Shown: positions 29,215 through 37,818, counted from the first letter of the stretch. The stretch: DNA of 64,000 nucleotides from Sphingobacteriales bacterium 50-39 (GCA_001898505.1 MKTZ01000010.1:248001-312000); one strand, 5' to 3'. Notes: generated from the letters alone by a model not told the origin. A program made the numbers and translations.

Positions 29215-29391
29215 TAAAGCGCTGTCAGCTATAGCATCATTATAAGCCTGATAGACGCGTATATATCGATCCGTATAAAAAGCTCTGATTTCTTTTTCTT
29301 TGTGTTCTGTGCTCAGATACCAGGTTTTTCATAAAGATAATAAGAACTTGGTAGGATAGCACTTCAAGGTAGTTGTTAAATAGAAAAATGA

Positions 29392-29409
29392 CCAGGAGTA
29401 ACATCCTGG
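29392..29409. terminator. Hairpin flanked by A-rich and T-rich tracts
   Basis: CCAGGA-gtaaca-TCCTGG (29392-29409) is a perfect 6-bp stem with a 6-base loop. It is preceded by GAAAAATGA and followed by CTTTATTAT, the form of a weak bidirectional intrinsic terminator. Its position is odd, because the genes on either side diverge. It may terminate upstream noise or be a remnant of a lost gene. Confidence 0.35.
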
Positions 29410-29486
29410 CTTTATTATACCCTTAATGTGGTCTAGTTGGGCTGCATTTGTTATCTTCGGATTTTTATAACCCTAAACTTATTATT

Positions 29487-29987
29487 ATGAAAGGCTTGAT
29501 GCTTTTACTGTTCATTATGGCTTTTGCCACCTCTGCAATAGGGCGGTACTCCGTTACCAAAGAGGTCGGGCAGCATTCGACCACTTACATTGCTGCATTG
29601 GAAACGGTGTATCTTAATCCCAACCTTGAAGATGGCAAAAACAAATACGAGTTGAGTATAGTCCTGAATAAGGACACGGATGTTGTCAAAGGATGCTACT
29701 ACATGCTGCAATGCAGGTATACTACAAGCGGTGCCTATCTGATCCAAGAATGCGCTCCTAGTGCTATCTCCTTTCTGGGTCCTGATGAATCTGATAAAGG
29801 TATTATATATGCTTTGACGGAAAAGGATGCTGGTATTAATAGACCAGGACTACGGTCCAGGGTATTCACCTACGAGCTAACTGCTGAATTAGTTAATCAT
29901 CTGAGAACAAATAGCCTTGGATACATCATTTTCTGGGACAAGCGGACACATCATAGTAAAGAGTGTACTCCTATAAGGACTTATTGA
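29487..29987 (+). CDS. Small secreted hypothetical protein
   Basis: 166 residues from the ATG at 29487. An in-frame ATG 13 codons earlier would put polar residues ahead of the signal peptide (MKGLMLLLFIMAFATSAIG), so the later start is preferred. The mature domain is beta-rich (YELSIVLNKDTDVVKGCYYM, YALTEKDAGINRPGLRSRVF, SLGYIIFWDKRTH) with three cysteines. I recognise no family. It stands alone on the plus strand in the AT-rich zone, with a 371-bp gap behind it. Proximity to the Rhs toxin does not show a shared role. Confidence 0.55.
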   Translation: MKGLMLLLFIMAFATSAIGRYSVTKEVGQHSTTYIAALETVYLNPNLEDGKNKYELSIVLNKDTDVVKGCYYMLQCRYTTSGAYLIQECAPSAISFLGPDESDKGIIYALTEKDAGINRPGLRSRVFTYELTAELVNHLRTNSLGYIIFWDKRTHHSKECTPIRTY

Positions 29988-30180
29988 AAGAACAGCTTGA
30001 ATGCCTCGTGACTTTAGCCAGTGTTAATAATGTTGCCTGAGATGATCGGGCAGGTTGTTATATCAGAAAGCCATTAAGGGCGCGGCTGTCTCCGGTACTT
30101 CCATTCGAGAAACAGCGCGGTTTATGGCCTAAAGTGAAGCAAGATACTTCGAGGGATATTAGCTAATAAATCCATTTGAA

Positions 30181-30357
30181 TTGTCAAGTTTTGACTGATC
30201 ATAAAAGCGATGAAACCTTTTGCCATAGGTGATTTCATTGATAGTGTTAAGAAAAAAGACGCCGATATATATTCTTATATATAACGGTATGCAATAGTTG
30301 TATAATGTCATACAAACTAATGTATTGCCTTTATTTATAACAGTCAAAATTTGACAA
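30181..30357. repeat. 177-bp element bounded by 17-bp inverted repeats
   Basis: TTGTCAAGTTTTGACTG (30181-30197) and CAGTCAAAATTTGACAA (30341-30357) are inverted copies matching at 16 of 17 positions. The match resumes inward as ATAAA after a short offset. Each arm has an internal dyad, GTCAA-N3-TTGAC. Between them lie an AT-rich palindrome near 30264-30282 (TATATA-ttct-TATATA) and a stem GCAATA (30291-30296) / TATTGC (30323-30328) enclosing GTTGTAT / ATACAAAC. The right arm ends one base before the ATG of the NUMOD1 gene. Options are an invertible promoter, a MITE-like element or a pair of operators. The rest of the gap 29988-30180 shows nothing I can name. Confidence 0.6.
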
Positions 30358-30358
30358 C

Positions 30359-31367
30359 ATGAAAGATGTAGTATCTAAAGATTTATCTCATCTGTCAGAG
30401 GTTAAATTCAATCCTTTGGCAAACTATTCTTTTCAAGTAAAGCCGAACTGGAAAACCAATTTTAAGCAGGTTTCTGAAACATCGTTGAAGGAAAATATTG
30501 GATTGCCGCTCGTCGGTGTCAACGACGATGATCCTATTTATTATTCTGATGATATGGGAGCGTTTGAGTATAGTAAAATTATCTCCAGCGCGGAAAACAG
30601 GCCTTGGCGCGTACAATCGAGCGGAACGGATATTTTCGCCATATAAAGGAACGGATACTGCGACAGTCGGTGTCTAGCAACAGGAATCGCTACCGACGTG
30701 ACTACAAGTTTGAAACAGCTGTAAAATTCCAATTTGAGGGCTGCAAACAAGCGGCGATGGTCCGGCGGCTGGTCTATGCGGCATTCGTGGCGCCCCTGAG
30801 CGGAAAAAAATGGAAGGTATGCGGGTCTATCCCCTGGATGGGGATGGGCTCAACAACCATGTGTCTAATTTGGCCATTGCCACACGTTCTGACCTTCGCA
30901 AGCTGGATTTGGACAAGGACAGGTTCGTTCCTCCGGCTTACCTGCAGGATCAGGAAAAGAACCGTAAACATCTACTGAAACTCAATCGCAAAAAGAGGAT
31001 CCGGGTCAAACAATATAGCCTGGACGGCGCGCTGTTGAGGGAATATGCGAGCATTACAGTAGCCAGCCGAAAGACGGGAGTGAGTATTTCTGCCATCTGG
31101 TCCAGCGCCCAGGATAAAACACGCCACCCGGGGCGATTTGTTTGGCGTTATGTCGGGGAGGATTATGACGGCAAACTCCCGCACATCAAGACCGCGAAAA
31201 GACCGGTGATCCAGTATAGTCTGGCTGGTAAAAAGATTGCCACCTACCCTTCGATCAATGAAGCTGTGAGAAGGACCCAGATATTCAGCTCAAGCATCTG
31301 CAGATGTCTCAAAAAAGGAAGCCGCCATGCGGGAGGGTATCTTTGGCGCTACCTGGAAAGAGCATAG
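30359..31367 (+). pseudogene. NUMOD1-type DNA-binding protein broken by two frameshifts
   Basis: Three overlapping frames join into one protein. Frame one (30359 to 30646) encodes an N-terminal domain (LSEVKFNPLANYSFQVKPNW to DDMGAFEYSKIISSAENRPW). The next (to about 30803) gives RRDYKFETAVKFQF and MVRRLVYAAFVAP. The last gives VYPLDGDGLNNHVSNLAIAT, an HNH-like segment lacking the metal-binding histidine, followed by two NUMOD1 repeats (QYSLDGALLREYASITVASR and QYSLAGKKIATYPSINEAVR, each ending WRY). Each junction needs one added base; the second lies in an A7 run at 30804-30810. The family binds DNA and is often attached to homing endonucleases. It is either a decayed gene or two local sequencing errors. 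Confidence 0.7.
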
Positions 31368-31390
31368 TGCGTCATCTCAGGGCGTGAATA

Positions 31391-32110
31391 TTATGCCGCC
31401 TGATTGCTGATATACCTCACCAGGCTCCTTTTGGCAATGGGTAACAACGTCTCATCCACGGGAAATTTCAGTTCCGTCTCGATGGAATAAACGGCGGGAT
31501 TGGGCATCTCAGATTTTAACCTTATAAGTTCGGCCTTTATATTCTCGTAAGTATTGACCATATTGCGGGTCCAGGTATCGATGTATTCGGTGCGGATACT
31601 GCGATAGCGCTCGTCGTGTTTTTCAAAAAAGCTCAGTCTGTATTGATAGACGCGGGTATTGGAGTAACTGCCTTCGCTGAGGAAGAAGTATCCTTCGTGA
31701 TTGTCCAGCGGGATCAGCCCAACGGGGAAGATAACCAGTTTCTCTTCCACGAATTCGTATATCTCGGTGCCATTGCTGATAGCGCCTTTCATCTCCTGGG
31801 TTGCATAATTGATGATATCCTCCAGCTCCTGCATCAACTCGTCGTCCTCGATGAGCAGTTCGTAGAGCACCTGTAATTTTTCTATCTGGACGCCTGTGAG
31901 TTTTTTGGGGAACTGCTCTTGCAGGTATTTTTTATTCTCCCGGAAAGCTACGAGATTGTTGTAATGGAAGATGATATCGGACAGCTGCGGATAGAGCTTG
32001 TTCTCTGAGAAATGCTGATGTATCTCCTGGAGATAGGCCAGCAATGTGTATTTCTTTAATTCGAAGTCAATATACCCATCGGCAAACCAGGTGTCGGATA
32101 ATGTCTTCAT
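31391..32110 (-). CDS. Conserved hypothetical protein, cytoplasmic
   Basis: 239 residues without a signal peptide or membrane segment. The N-terminal half is helical and charged (LKKYTLLAYLQEIHQHFSEN, ELLIEDDELMQELEDIINYA). The C-terminal half contains a strand-rich stretch (EEKLVIFPVGLIPLDNHEGY, FFLSEGSYSNTRVYQYRLSF) and then another long helix. I recognise the general look of a widespread Bacteroidota hypothetical but no named domain. It is read in the same direction as cinA and the E2 gene, 119 bp after the latter. That gap holds a perfect TTAACGTTAA palindrome at 32179-32188 beside another GTTAA at 32170, a possible operator. Confidence 0.7.
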   Translation of the reverse strand: MKTLSDTWFADGYIDFELKKYTLLAYLQEIHQHFSENKLYPQLSDIIFHYNNLVAFRENKKYLQEQFPKKLTGVQIEKLQVLYELLIEDDELMQELEDIINYATQEMKGAISNGTEIYEFVEEKLVIFPVGLIPLDNHEGYFFLSEGSYSNTRVYQYRLSFFEKHDERYRSIRTEYIDTWTRNMVNTYENIKAELIRLKSEMPNPAVYSIETELKFPVDETLLPIAKRSLVRYISNQAA

Positions 32111-32229
32111 TGGATGATCTCGTTTTAATGAATATACGAAAAAGACGGTACAGATAAAAGAGCTGATTCGTTAATATTTTAACGTTAAAAATCTCTTTTA
32201 AGTATATAACGAGACCCGGTGCGGCTATG

Positions 32230-33621
32230 CTAGAAATCCCTGTCGGCGGGGAAGTTCTCCAGCTCTTTGGCAACGGCGGTGAGGAAGGAAGCTCCCAGGC
32301 TGCCATCCACGATGCGGTGGTCATAAGAGAGAGACAGGTACATCATATGGCGGATAGCAATCACATCGCCCTCCGGCGTTTCCAGCACCACTGGCCTTTT
32401 CTTAATGGCGCCGACGGCGAGTATGGCTACCTGAGGTTGGTTGATGATGGGCGTACCCATCAAGCTTCCAAAAGTGCCTACATTGGTCAACGTGAAAGTT
32501 CCTCCCTGGGTGTCTTCGGGACGCAGCTTATTTTGACGGGCGTTGTCGGCCAGGGTATTTACCTGCCGGGTGAGCCCTACCAGGTTGAGCTGGTCTGCCT
32601 GCCGGATGACAGGTACGATGAGGTTGCCGCTGGGCAGGGCAGTGGCCATGCCGATATTGATATCCCTTTTGATAATTATCTTATCTCCTTCGACGGAGCT
32701 GTTGATGATCGGGTATTTCTTGATACAATGGATGACGGCTTCGATAAAGAGAGGGGTGAAGGTGATCTTTGTTCCTTCTCTTTTTTCGAACTCCTTTTTC
32801 ACCCTATCTCTCCAATGCACCATATTGGTGACATCGGCTTCTGCAAAACTTGTGACATGTGCACTGGTCTGTTTGCTGCGGATCATATGATCGGCGATCA
32901 GCCGGCGCATCCTGTCCATTTCGATGATCTCTACATTGCCTGACGGCACCGTAAAAGGAGAGGAGGCCTCCCGGACGGTGGCAGCAGGAGCGGTAGCAGG
33001 ACGGATATCTTGTTCAGTACGGCGAAGTGACGTTACGGGGATCGTCGGGGCTCCCTGTCCAATGATACCACCGCTGCTCCTGCCGGCTACATATTGAAGG
33101 ATGTCTTTTTTTGTGACACGGCCTTCGTTGCCGCTGCCTGGTATATTCTCCAACTCGTGGAGGGGTACTCCTTCGCTGGCTGCGATATTCAATACCAGAG
33201 GAGAGTAAAAACGATTGGCTGGAATGGCGCTGGCCGAATTATGGCCATTGGTCATGGGCACTGTGTGGGCCACTGGAGCAGGGCTGGGCCGGGCGGCGGG
33301 TTCCTGCCAGGTGTCTGGTCTTGTGTCGTGCCTTGCTACAGGGGGCTCTTTTACCGGGGCGGCAGCGCTGCCGGCCATGGCGCCTGTGCGGACACGGGCG
33401 ATGACGGCGCCTACGGGAACTACATCGTTGACCTTGAACAAGATCTCTTCCAGGACCCCTTCCACGGAGGAGGGAACCTCGGAGTCTACCTTGTCGGTGG
33501 CAATTTCCAATACGCTTTCATCCTGTTTTACGGCATCACCGGGTTGCTTAAGCCATTTCAGGATCGTGGCTTCCACAATACTTTCACCCATTTTTGGCAT
33601 CACCAGGTCAACAAGAGACAT
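32230..33621 (-). CDS. Dihydrolipoyl acyltransferase (E2) of a 2-oxoacid dehydrogenase complex
   Basis: 463 residues from the ATG at 33621 (MSLVDLVMPKMGE); the open frame upstream adds no conserved sequence. The lipoyl domain covers residues 1-78 with the lipoylated lysine at K44 (IATDKVDSEVPS). An Ala/Pro-rich linker follows. The E3/E1-binding domain begins around residue 145 (YSPLVLNIAASEGVPLHELE, GRVTKKDILQYV). The catalytic acyltransferase domain runs from about 235 to the end, with the active-site DHRIVDG near residue 433. The enzyme passes the acyl group from E1 through the lipoyl arm to CoA. Substrate specificity (branched-chain versus 2-oxoglutarate) cannot be decided here. No E1 or E3 gene is adjacent, which is common in this phylum. 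It lies 143 bp downstream of cinA. Confidence 0.93.
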   Translation of the reverse strand: MSLVDLVMPKMGESIVEATILKWLKQPGDAVKQDESVLEIATDKVDSEVPSSVEGVLEEILFKVNDVVPVGAVIARVRTGAMAGSAAAPVKEPPVARHDTRPDTWQEPAARPSPAPVAHTVPMTNGHNSASAIPANRFYSPLVLNIAASEGVPLHELENIPGSGNEGRVTKKDILQYVAGRSSGGIIGQGAPTIPVTSLRRTEQDIRPATAPAATVREASSPFTVPSGNVEIIEMDRMRRLIADHMIRSKQTSAHVTSFAEADVTNMVHWRDRVKKEFEKREGTKITFTPLFIEAVIHCIKKYPIINSSVEGDKIIIKRDINIGMATALPSGNLIVPVIRQADQLNLVGLTRQVNTLADNARQNKLRPEDTQGGTFTLTNVGTFGSLMGTPIINQPQVAILAVGAIKKRPVVLETPEGDVIAIRHMMYLSLSYDHRIVDGSLGASFLTAVAKELENFPADRDF

Positions 33622-33764
33622 AATGGTATATCGGTTTTTAAGATGTAGATTGATTTTTCGGGGTACGGGGCCTTCAGCCAGCGGACCAAAGGTATGCAAA
33701 ATTTGTGCACCTGTATGGTTCTCAATGAAAATTACACCATCCGGATGGGGAGGTTGACGAACGC

Positions 33765-35021
33765 CTACCCCTCGTCGGACAAGATAAATTTTCTCAACAG
33801 ATTCAAGGCATTTGTTGCAGTTAATTCAATGTTCCGCTGTCTATCAAACCTGAACCAGAACTTTTGGGCGGATATTCTTTGACGATTTGCAACGGCCACC
33901 CAGGCGGTGCCTACAGGTTTTTCGGGGCTGCCCCCATCGGGGCCCATGATCCCGGACGTCACCACGGCATAGTCCGTGTCCAGCACTTTCAGGGCTCCGG
34001 CAGCCATCTGGCGGACCGTCTCTTCGCTGACGGCTCCTGCGGTGGCCAGGGTATCGGGGCTCACGCCCAGGACATTTTCCTTGATCTCGTTAGCATAGCT
34101 AACGACGCTGCCTTTAAAATATTGGCTGGAGCCCGGAATTGAGGTGATCAAATGGGCAATATAGCCTCCTGTACAGCTTTCGGCTGTCCCTACTGTCTGT
34201 CCGCGGCTCTTCAGGAGCTTGCCCAGTACTTCCTGCAGGGTAAGGTCCTCATCGATGACCATCCAATCCCTGGTAAGCTGCTTCATGGTAGCAAACTGGG
34301 CATCCAGCTCGTTTGTCATAGCCTCCGGGTTGTCCCCCTGTATGGTCAACCGCAGACGTACCATGCCATAGTTGGGCAGGTAGGCCAGCTTTAGATAAGG
34401 CGGAAGGGCCGTCTCGAAGGCGCTGATATGATCTGCCAGAAAGGATTCGCCGACGCCGGCTGTCAGCAAGGTACGATGAGCTATAATCGGAAGGCCAAAA
34501 CGTTGTTGCAGGGCAGGCAGGATATTGTCTGTCATCATGCCTTTCATTTCGTTGGGAACACCGGGCATGGATACGAATATCTTGCCGTCCTTTTCGAACC
34601 ACATACCGGGGGCTGTCCCTCTTTTGTTGGGGATCACGGTACAGACATCGGGGACCTCAGCTTGTTTGAGATTGCGCTCGATCATGGGTCGCTGCAGCCT
34701 TTCAAATATCTGCTTTACATTGGCGAGGGCGCCTTCATCCACCACCATCCTGCCTTGGAAGTACTCATTTAGAAGGGGCTTGGTGATATCATCTGCCGTA
34801 GGACCCAGACCGCCGGTGATGAGGATGATCCGGGAATGCTTCGACTCTTCGTCCAGGGCTTTCCAGATATCGTCCCATACGTCGCCTACTGCCAGCCGGT
34901 GGCATACCCAAACACCGATCTTATTCAATTCCTGCGCCATCCAGGCGCTGTTGGTGTCTATTACCTGTCCGATCAATAGTTCATCTCCGATGGTGATTAT
35001 ACTGGCTACTATCTTTTCCAT
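33765..35021 (-). CDS. cinA: CinA family nicotinamide-nucleotide amidase
   Basis: 418 residues, the normal full length. The N-terminal molybdopterin-binding-like (COG1058) domain occupies about residues 4-170 (SIITIGDELLIGQVIDTNSA, ITGGLGPTADDITKPLL). The C-terminal CinA/PncC amidase domain is at about 255-415, with the conserved VGTAESCTGGYIAHLITSIP and VTSGIMGPDGGSPEKPVGTA. It deamidates nicotinamide mononucleotide to nicotinate mononucleotide in pyridine-nucleotide salvage, and the N-terminal half belongs to an ADP-ribose pyrophosphatase-like fold. It is cytoplasmic. It heads a minus-strand series with the E2 and hypothetical genes and diverges from the SusCD operon. Confidence 0.95.
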   Translation of the reverse strand: MEKIVASIITIGDELLIGQVIDTNSAWMAQELNKIGVWVCHRLAVGDVWDDIWKALDEESKHSRIILITGGLGPTADDITKPLLNEYFQGRMVVDEGALANVKQIFERLQRPMIERNLKQAEVPDVCTVIPNKRGTAPGMWFEKDGKIFVSMPGVPNEMKGMMTDNILPALQQRFGLPIIAHRTLLTAGVGESFLADHISAFETALPPYLKLAYLPNYGMVRLRLTIQGDNPEAMTNELDAQFATMKQLTRDWMVIDEDLTLQEVLGKLLKSRGQTVGTAESCTGGYIAHLITSIPGSSQYFKGSVVSYANEIKENVLGVSPDTLATAGAVSEETVRQMAAGALKVLDTDYAVVTSGIMGPDGGSPEKPVGTAWVAVANRQRISAQKFWFRFDRQRNIELTATNALNLLRKFILSDEG

Positions 35022-35151
35022 GCAATAAAGTTGGTCAATTGAAAAAAAAACCTAAATTTAAAAAACTTTATGGGTTTATCGGCCCTGGCCGCCTCTCATT
35101 AAGTTATTGTTATCCTGTTTTTCAGATCAGTCATAAGATCTTATCTATTAG

Positions 35152-35159
35152 TACATTTG
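35152..35159 (+). promoter_or_regulatory. Exact TAnnTTTG -7 box ahead of the lipoprotein/sigma operon
   Basis: TACATTTG at 35152-35159 matches the Bacteroidetes -7 consensus at all fixed positions. I could not find a convincing TTG -33 element at 19-21 bp, so it may be a weak or activator-dependent promoter. It sits 108 bp ahead of the lipoprotein start and 10 bp ahead of a leader hairpin. Confidence 0.35.
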
Positions 35160-35168
35160 ATATGTCAG

Positions 35169-35186
35169 CCGGGAGTGGTGTCCCGG
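35169..35186 (+). promoter_or_regulatory. Leader hairpin CCGGGA/TCCCGG
   Basis: CCGGGA-gtggtg-TCCCGG is a perfect 6-bp stem just downstream of the -7 box, so it would fall at the 5' end of the transcript. The same CCGGGA/TCCCGG stem recurs at 37698-37722 between the anti-sigma and SusC genes. There is no T-tract. mRNA stability or attenuation are possible roles. Confidence 0.4.
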
Positions 35187-35266
35187 TGTAGTAAGTCCAG
35201 TATTATGAAATGACCGCCAGGTCCCGCGTTATTATTTGTTTAACCCTCTCTCCAAATCAACGCGTC

Positions 35267-35794
35267 ATGAAAAGATCCCTATTCAATGTGCCATCAATGG
35301 CCGCCCTGGTATTGTTTGTCCTTGCATTTATCTCCTGTAAAAAAAACGATCTCCCGGCGAAGTCGGAAAAATATAAGATGGTCACCGGCACCTGGAAGCA
35401 ATCCGATATAGTTTTGGGCGTTCCTGTTTCCGTAAAAGTCGGCGGTACAAAGTATTCATTTCCATCGGGGACCAGCGTGATCACCGATCCGTATTTGAAA
35501 GCATTCGGCGTCGCGGCGTTATTTGCCCCTACAAAGGGAAATATCTATAATTTTACGGACAGTGGGTCCTACCGGATCGATGGGGTTACGAACCTTATCT
35601 TACCCGTAGCGGGTAGCAATGGCAGCTGGACGCTGGATGTATACGATGCAGTGCTGAAGCTGACTTCTCCTGCCAAAGTGGACGATCCTCACTGGATTGC
35701 CGGTATCGCCAGCGACTCGCTGGCGCTTTCGATGATAGTGAATATACCCGGTCTCGGTACGGCTCCTCTAACATTAATACTCAAACGATCATAG
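35267..35794 (+). CDS. Small lipoprotein preceding the ECF sigma factor
   Basis: 175 residues. The start at 35267 places a lipoprotein signal peptide correctly (MKRSLFNVPSMAALVLFVLA, cysteine in FISCKK); the earlier in-frame ATG at 35210 does not. Mature sequence starts with KYKMVTGTWKQSDIVLGVPV, resembling lipocalin-like lipoproteins, and continues as strands (GNIYNFTDSGSYRIDG, LTLILKRS). It is anchored to the outer or inner membrane by acylation. The ECF sigma gene begins 2 bp after its stop, so the two are translated from one message. A role in substrate sensing for the operon is possible but not shown. Confidence 0.75.
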   Translation: MKRSLFNVPSMAALVLFVLAFISCKKNDLPAKSEKYKMVTGTWKQSDIVLGVPVSVKVGGTKYSFPSGTSVITDPYLKAFGVAALFAPTKGNIYNFTDSGSYRIDGVTNLILPVAGSNGSWTLDVYDAVLKLTSPAKVDDPHWIAGIASDSLALSMIVNIPGLGTAPLTLILKRS

Positions 35795-35796
35795 CT

Positions 35797-36405
35797 TTGC
35801 CCGCGAACCGACTATACTGCGATAATGAGTTGCTGCCGTTGATTGCTGCGGGTGATGAGCAGGCATTTTGCCGGCTGTATCAGCAGACGAATGCGGGTCT
35901 GTACAATGCGGTAATGACCTATGTCAGGGACACGGAGGTGGCCCGGGAGATCGTGCAGCAGGTGTATATCAGGATCTGGGACAGCCGCGCGCTCCTGCGC
36001 AATGTGCGCAGCTTTTCGGATTACCTGTTTATCCTCACCCGTAATCTTGTATTCGACCATATCAAAAAGCATACTGTTGAAATAAGACACATGGCGGAGT
36101 TTCACGCCCGGGCGCCTGTATCGGATGACGATGTCCTAACCAATATACAGGAGCGTGAGTGCGGGCGGATGCTCCGTCAGGTCGTCGCCAGGCTGCCTGA
36201 GCGGCAGCGCCAGGTGTATCTGCTGGCCTCCGAAGAGGAGATGAGCTATGATAAGATAGCGGCTCGTATGCAGCTGTCCCGGCTGACTGTCAAAAGGCAC
36301 CTGGAGCTTGCCCGGCGTTTTGTCCGGAAGAATATTCATCACTACCTGCATCATGAGGCATTGCTGCCCCTACTGGTCTTTTTTTCCACTTTATTGGGAT
36401 CGTGA
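35797..36405 (+). CDS. ECF RNA polymerase sigma factor of the SusCD operon
   Basis: 202 residues from a TTG start 2 bp after the lipoprotein stop; no in-frame ATG precedes region 2. Region 2 runs from about 20 to 90 (DEQAFCRLYQQTNAGLYNAV, VAREIVQQVYIRIWDSRALL, LTRNLVFDHIKK). Region 4 is at 125-185 (RLPERQRQVYLLASEEEMSY, IAARMQLSRLTVKRHLELAR). It ends in a hydrophobic tail (LLPLLVFFSTLL), frequent in this Bacteroidetes subgroup. It directs RNA polymerase to the downstream SusC/SusD genes when released by the FecR-type anti-sigma factor encoded 96 bp later. A TTG start directly behind another gene indicates coupled, low-level expression. Confidence 0.9.
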   Translation: MPANRLYCDNELLPLIAAGDEQAFCRLYQQTNAGLYNAVMTYVRDTEVAREIVQQVYIRIWDSRALLRNVRSFSDYLFILTRNLVFDHIKKHTVEIRHMAEFHARAPVSDDDVLTNIQERECGRMLRQVVARLPERQRQVYLLASEEEMSYDKIAARMQLSRLTVKRHLELARRFVRKNIHHYLHHEALLPLLVFFSTLLGS

Positions 36406-36501
36406 CAGTATGAAATAAAAAAAAATATCTCTTTCGTTGGGCCATTTATAGCGGGGCTCCGTCTTTATATTTAAACGGACCGAAGGCCTACAGACATTAT
36501 T

Positions 36502-37683
36502 ATGACCCGACAACGATTCGAGTATTTATGGGAGCTATACAAGTCCGGCAGCCTGGAACAGGAGGACTGGGAAGAATTGCGGGAAGCGCTCCGGCAGGGT
36601 ATCCACGATGCCTGGCTGGAAGGGGATCTCCGTCGACACCTGGAAGAGGGCGGACAGCATGCTACCTGGTCGCCCGCGCTGGAAGACAATGTATGGCAGA
36701 AGATACAACAGGGACGAGGGCAGCATAAGGAGCGTTCCGGCTGGTTGCATCGGCCATTGGTCCGGGTGGCCGCCCTGGCTGCCAGTCTGCTGGTCTGTGT
36801 CTGCATGATATGGTTGTTCCGGTCTCATCCTGCCGGTAAAAAGACGGGCGAGATGGTGGCTGTCAATGATATCAAACCCGGCGCCGATAAGGCGATCCTC
36901 ACGCTGGCCAACGGCGAACAGATCATACTGGACAGCTCGCAGGATGGGAGCATTGCCCGGCAGGGGGCTACAACGGTGCTGAAATTCAATGGGGTTATCT
37001 CTTACTCCCAACATGCAGGTCCTGACAAAGGAGGTCAGGGGCCTGTGCTATACAATACCATCACTACACCCCGGGGCGGGCAATATGAGCTTGTGCTTCC
37101 CGATGGCAGCCGGGTCTGGCTGAATTCTGCGTCCTCACTTCGTTTTCCCACGGCCTTCACGGGGACAAAGCGTGAGGTGGAGCTGAAAGGGGAGGGGTAT
37201 TTTGAGATAGAAAAGGACCGGGACAGGCCGTTTGCGGTGGCTGTCAACGACATGAAGGTTCAGGTGCTGGGCACTCGGTTCAATACCATGGCCTATCCTG
37301 ATGAAAAGACGATCAATACCACGCTGCTGGATGGTTCCGTCGTTGTTACGGAGGGCAAACTGGAAAAGAAACTGGAGCCCGGACAGCAGGCCGCCTTCGA
37401 CAGTGCGGGAGGCCGCCTATCCGTTAGCAAGGCTGATGTACAGCAGGTCATTGCATGGAAGACAGGGCTTTTTGAGTTTTCCAATACCGATCTGGCGGCT
37501 ATCATGCGGCAACTGGCCCGGTGGTATGACATAGAGGTTGTCTATAAGGTGGCGCCGAACAAGATACCGCTGGGCGGAAGCATCAGCAGGAAGCTAAACC
37601 TGAAAGAAGTGCTTGACCTCCTGGAAGCCAATGGAATAAACCATTTTAAGATAGAAGGAAGAAAAGTATTTGTGCTGTCGTAA
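36502..37683 (+). CDS. FecR-type anti-sigma factor
   Basis: 393 residues. The cytoplasmic N-terminus (1-90) is helical and would hold the sigma factor. One transmembrane helix lies at about 93-109 (VAALAASLLVCVCMIWLF). The periplasmic FecR domain spans about 180-280 (TTPRGGQYELVLPDGSRVWL, REVELKGEGYFEIEKDRDRP, VQVLGTRFNTMAYPDEK). The C-terminal DUF4974-like domain is at about 320-393 (LFEFSNTDLAAIMRQLARWY, LNLKEVLDLLEANGINHFKI) and is thought to contact the STN domain of the TonB receptor. It completes the trans-envelope signal chain with the sigma factor before it and the STN-carrying SusC after it. Confidence 0.92.
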   Translation: MTRQRFEYLWELYKSGSLEQEDWEELREALRQGIHDAWLEGDLRRHLEEGGQHATWSPALEDNVWQKIQQGRGQHKERSGWLHRPLVRVAALAASLLVCVCMIWLFRSHPAGKKTGEMVAVNDIKPGADKAILTLANGEQIILDSSQDGSIARQGATTVLKFNGVISYSQHAGPDKGGQGPVLYNTITTPRGGQYELVLPDGSRVWLNSASSLRFPTAFTGTKREVELKGEGYFEIEKDRDRPFAVAVNDMKVQVLGTRFNTMAYPDEKTINTTLLDGSVVVTEGKLEKKLEPGQQAAFDSAGGRLSVSKADVQQVIAWKTGLFEFSNTDLAAIMRQLARWYDIEVVYKVAPNKIPLGGSISRKLNLKEVLDLLEANGINHFKIEGRKVFVLS

Positions 37684-37696
37684 GTACCTGATAAAA

Positions 37697-37723
37697 GCCG
37701 GGAATGCTACCAACACTCCCGGC
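37697..37723 (+). promoter_or_regulatory. Hairpin between anti-sigma and SusC genes
   Basis: GCCGGGA (37697-37703) and TCCCGGC (37717-37723) form a perfect 7-bp stem with a 13-base loop, 14 bp after the anti-sigma stop. There is no following T-tract. The inner CCGGGA/TCCCGG is identical to the leader hairpin at 35169-35186. It could separate expression of the regulatory genes from the highly expressed SusC message. The 135-bp gap also has CACATTTG, one mismatch from a -7 box. Confidence 0.4.
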
Positions 37724-37818
37724 AGCAGCTGTAGTGGGACCGCAACTGCGATCGGGGACTTACGTAACACATTTGATCGGACGGATCATATTATTACATC
37801 ACCCAACAATGCAAATTT

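Noticed and set aside
29392-29409. Firm call of an intrinsic terminator
   Set aside because: The stem is good but the T-tract is interrupted and the site lies between divergent genes, so only a low-confidence entry was kept.
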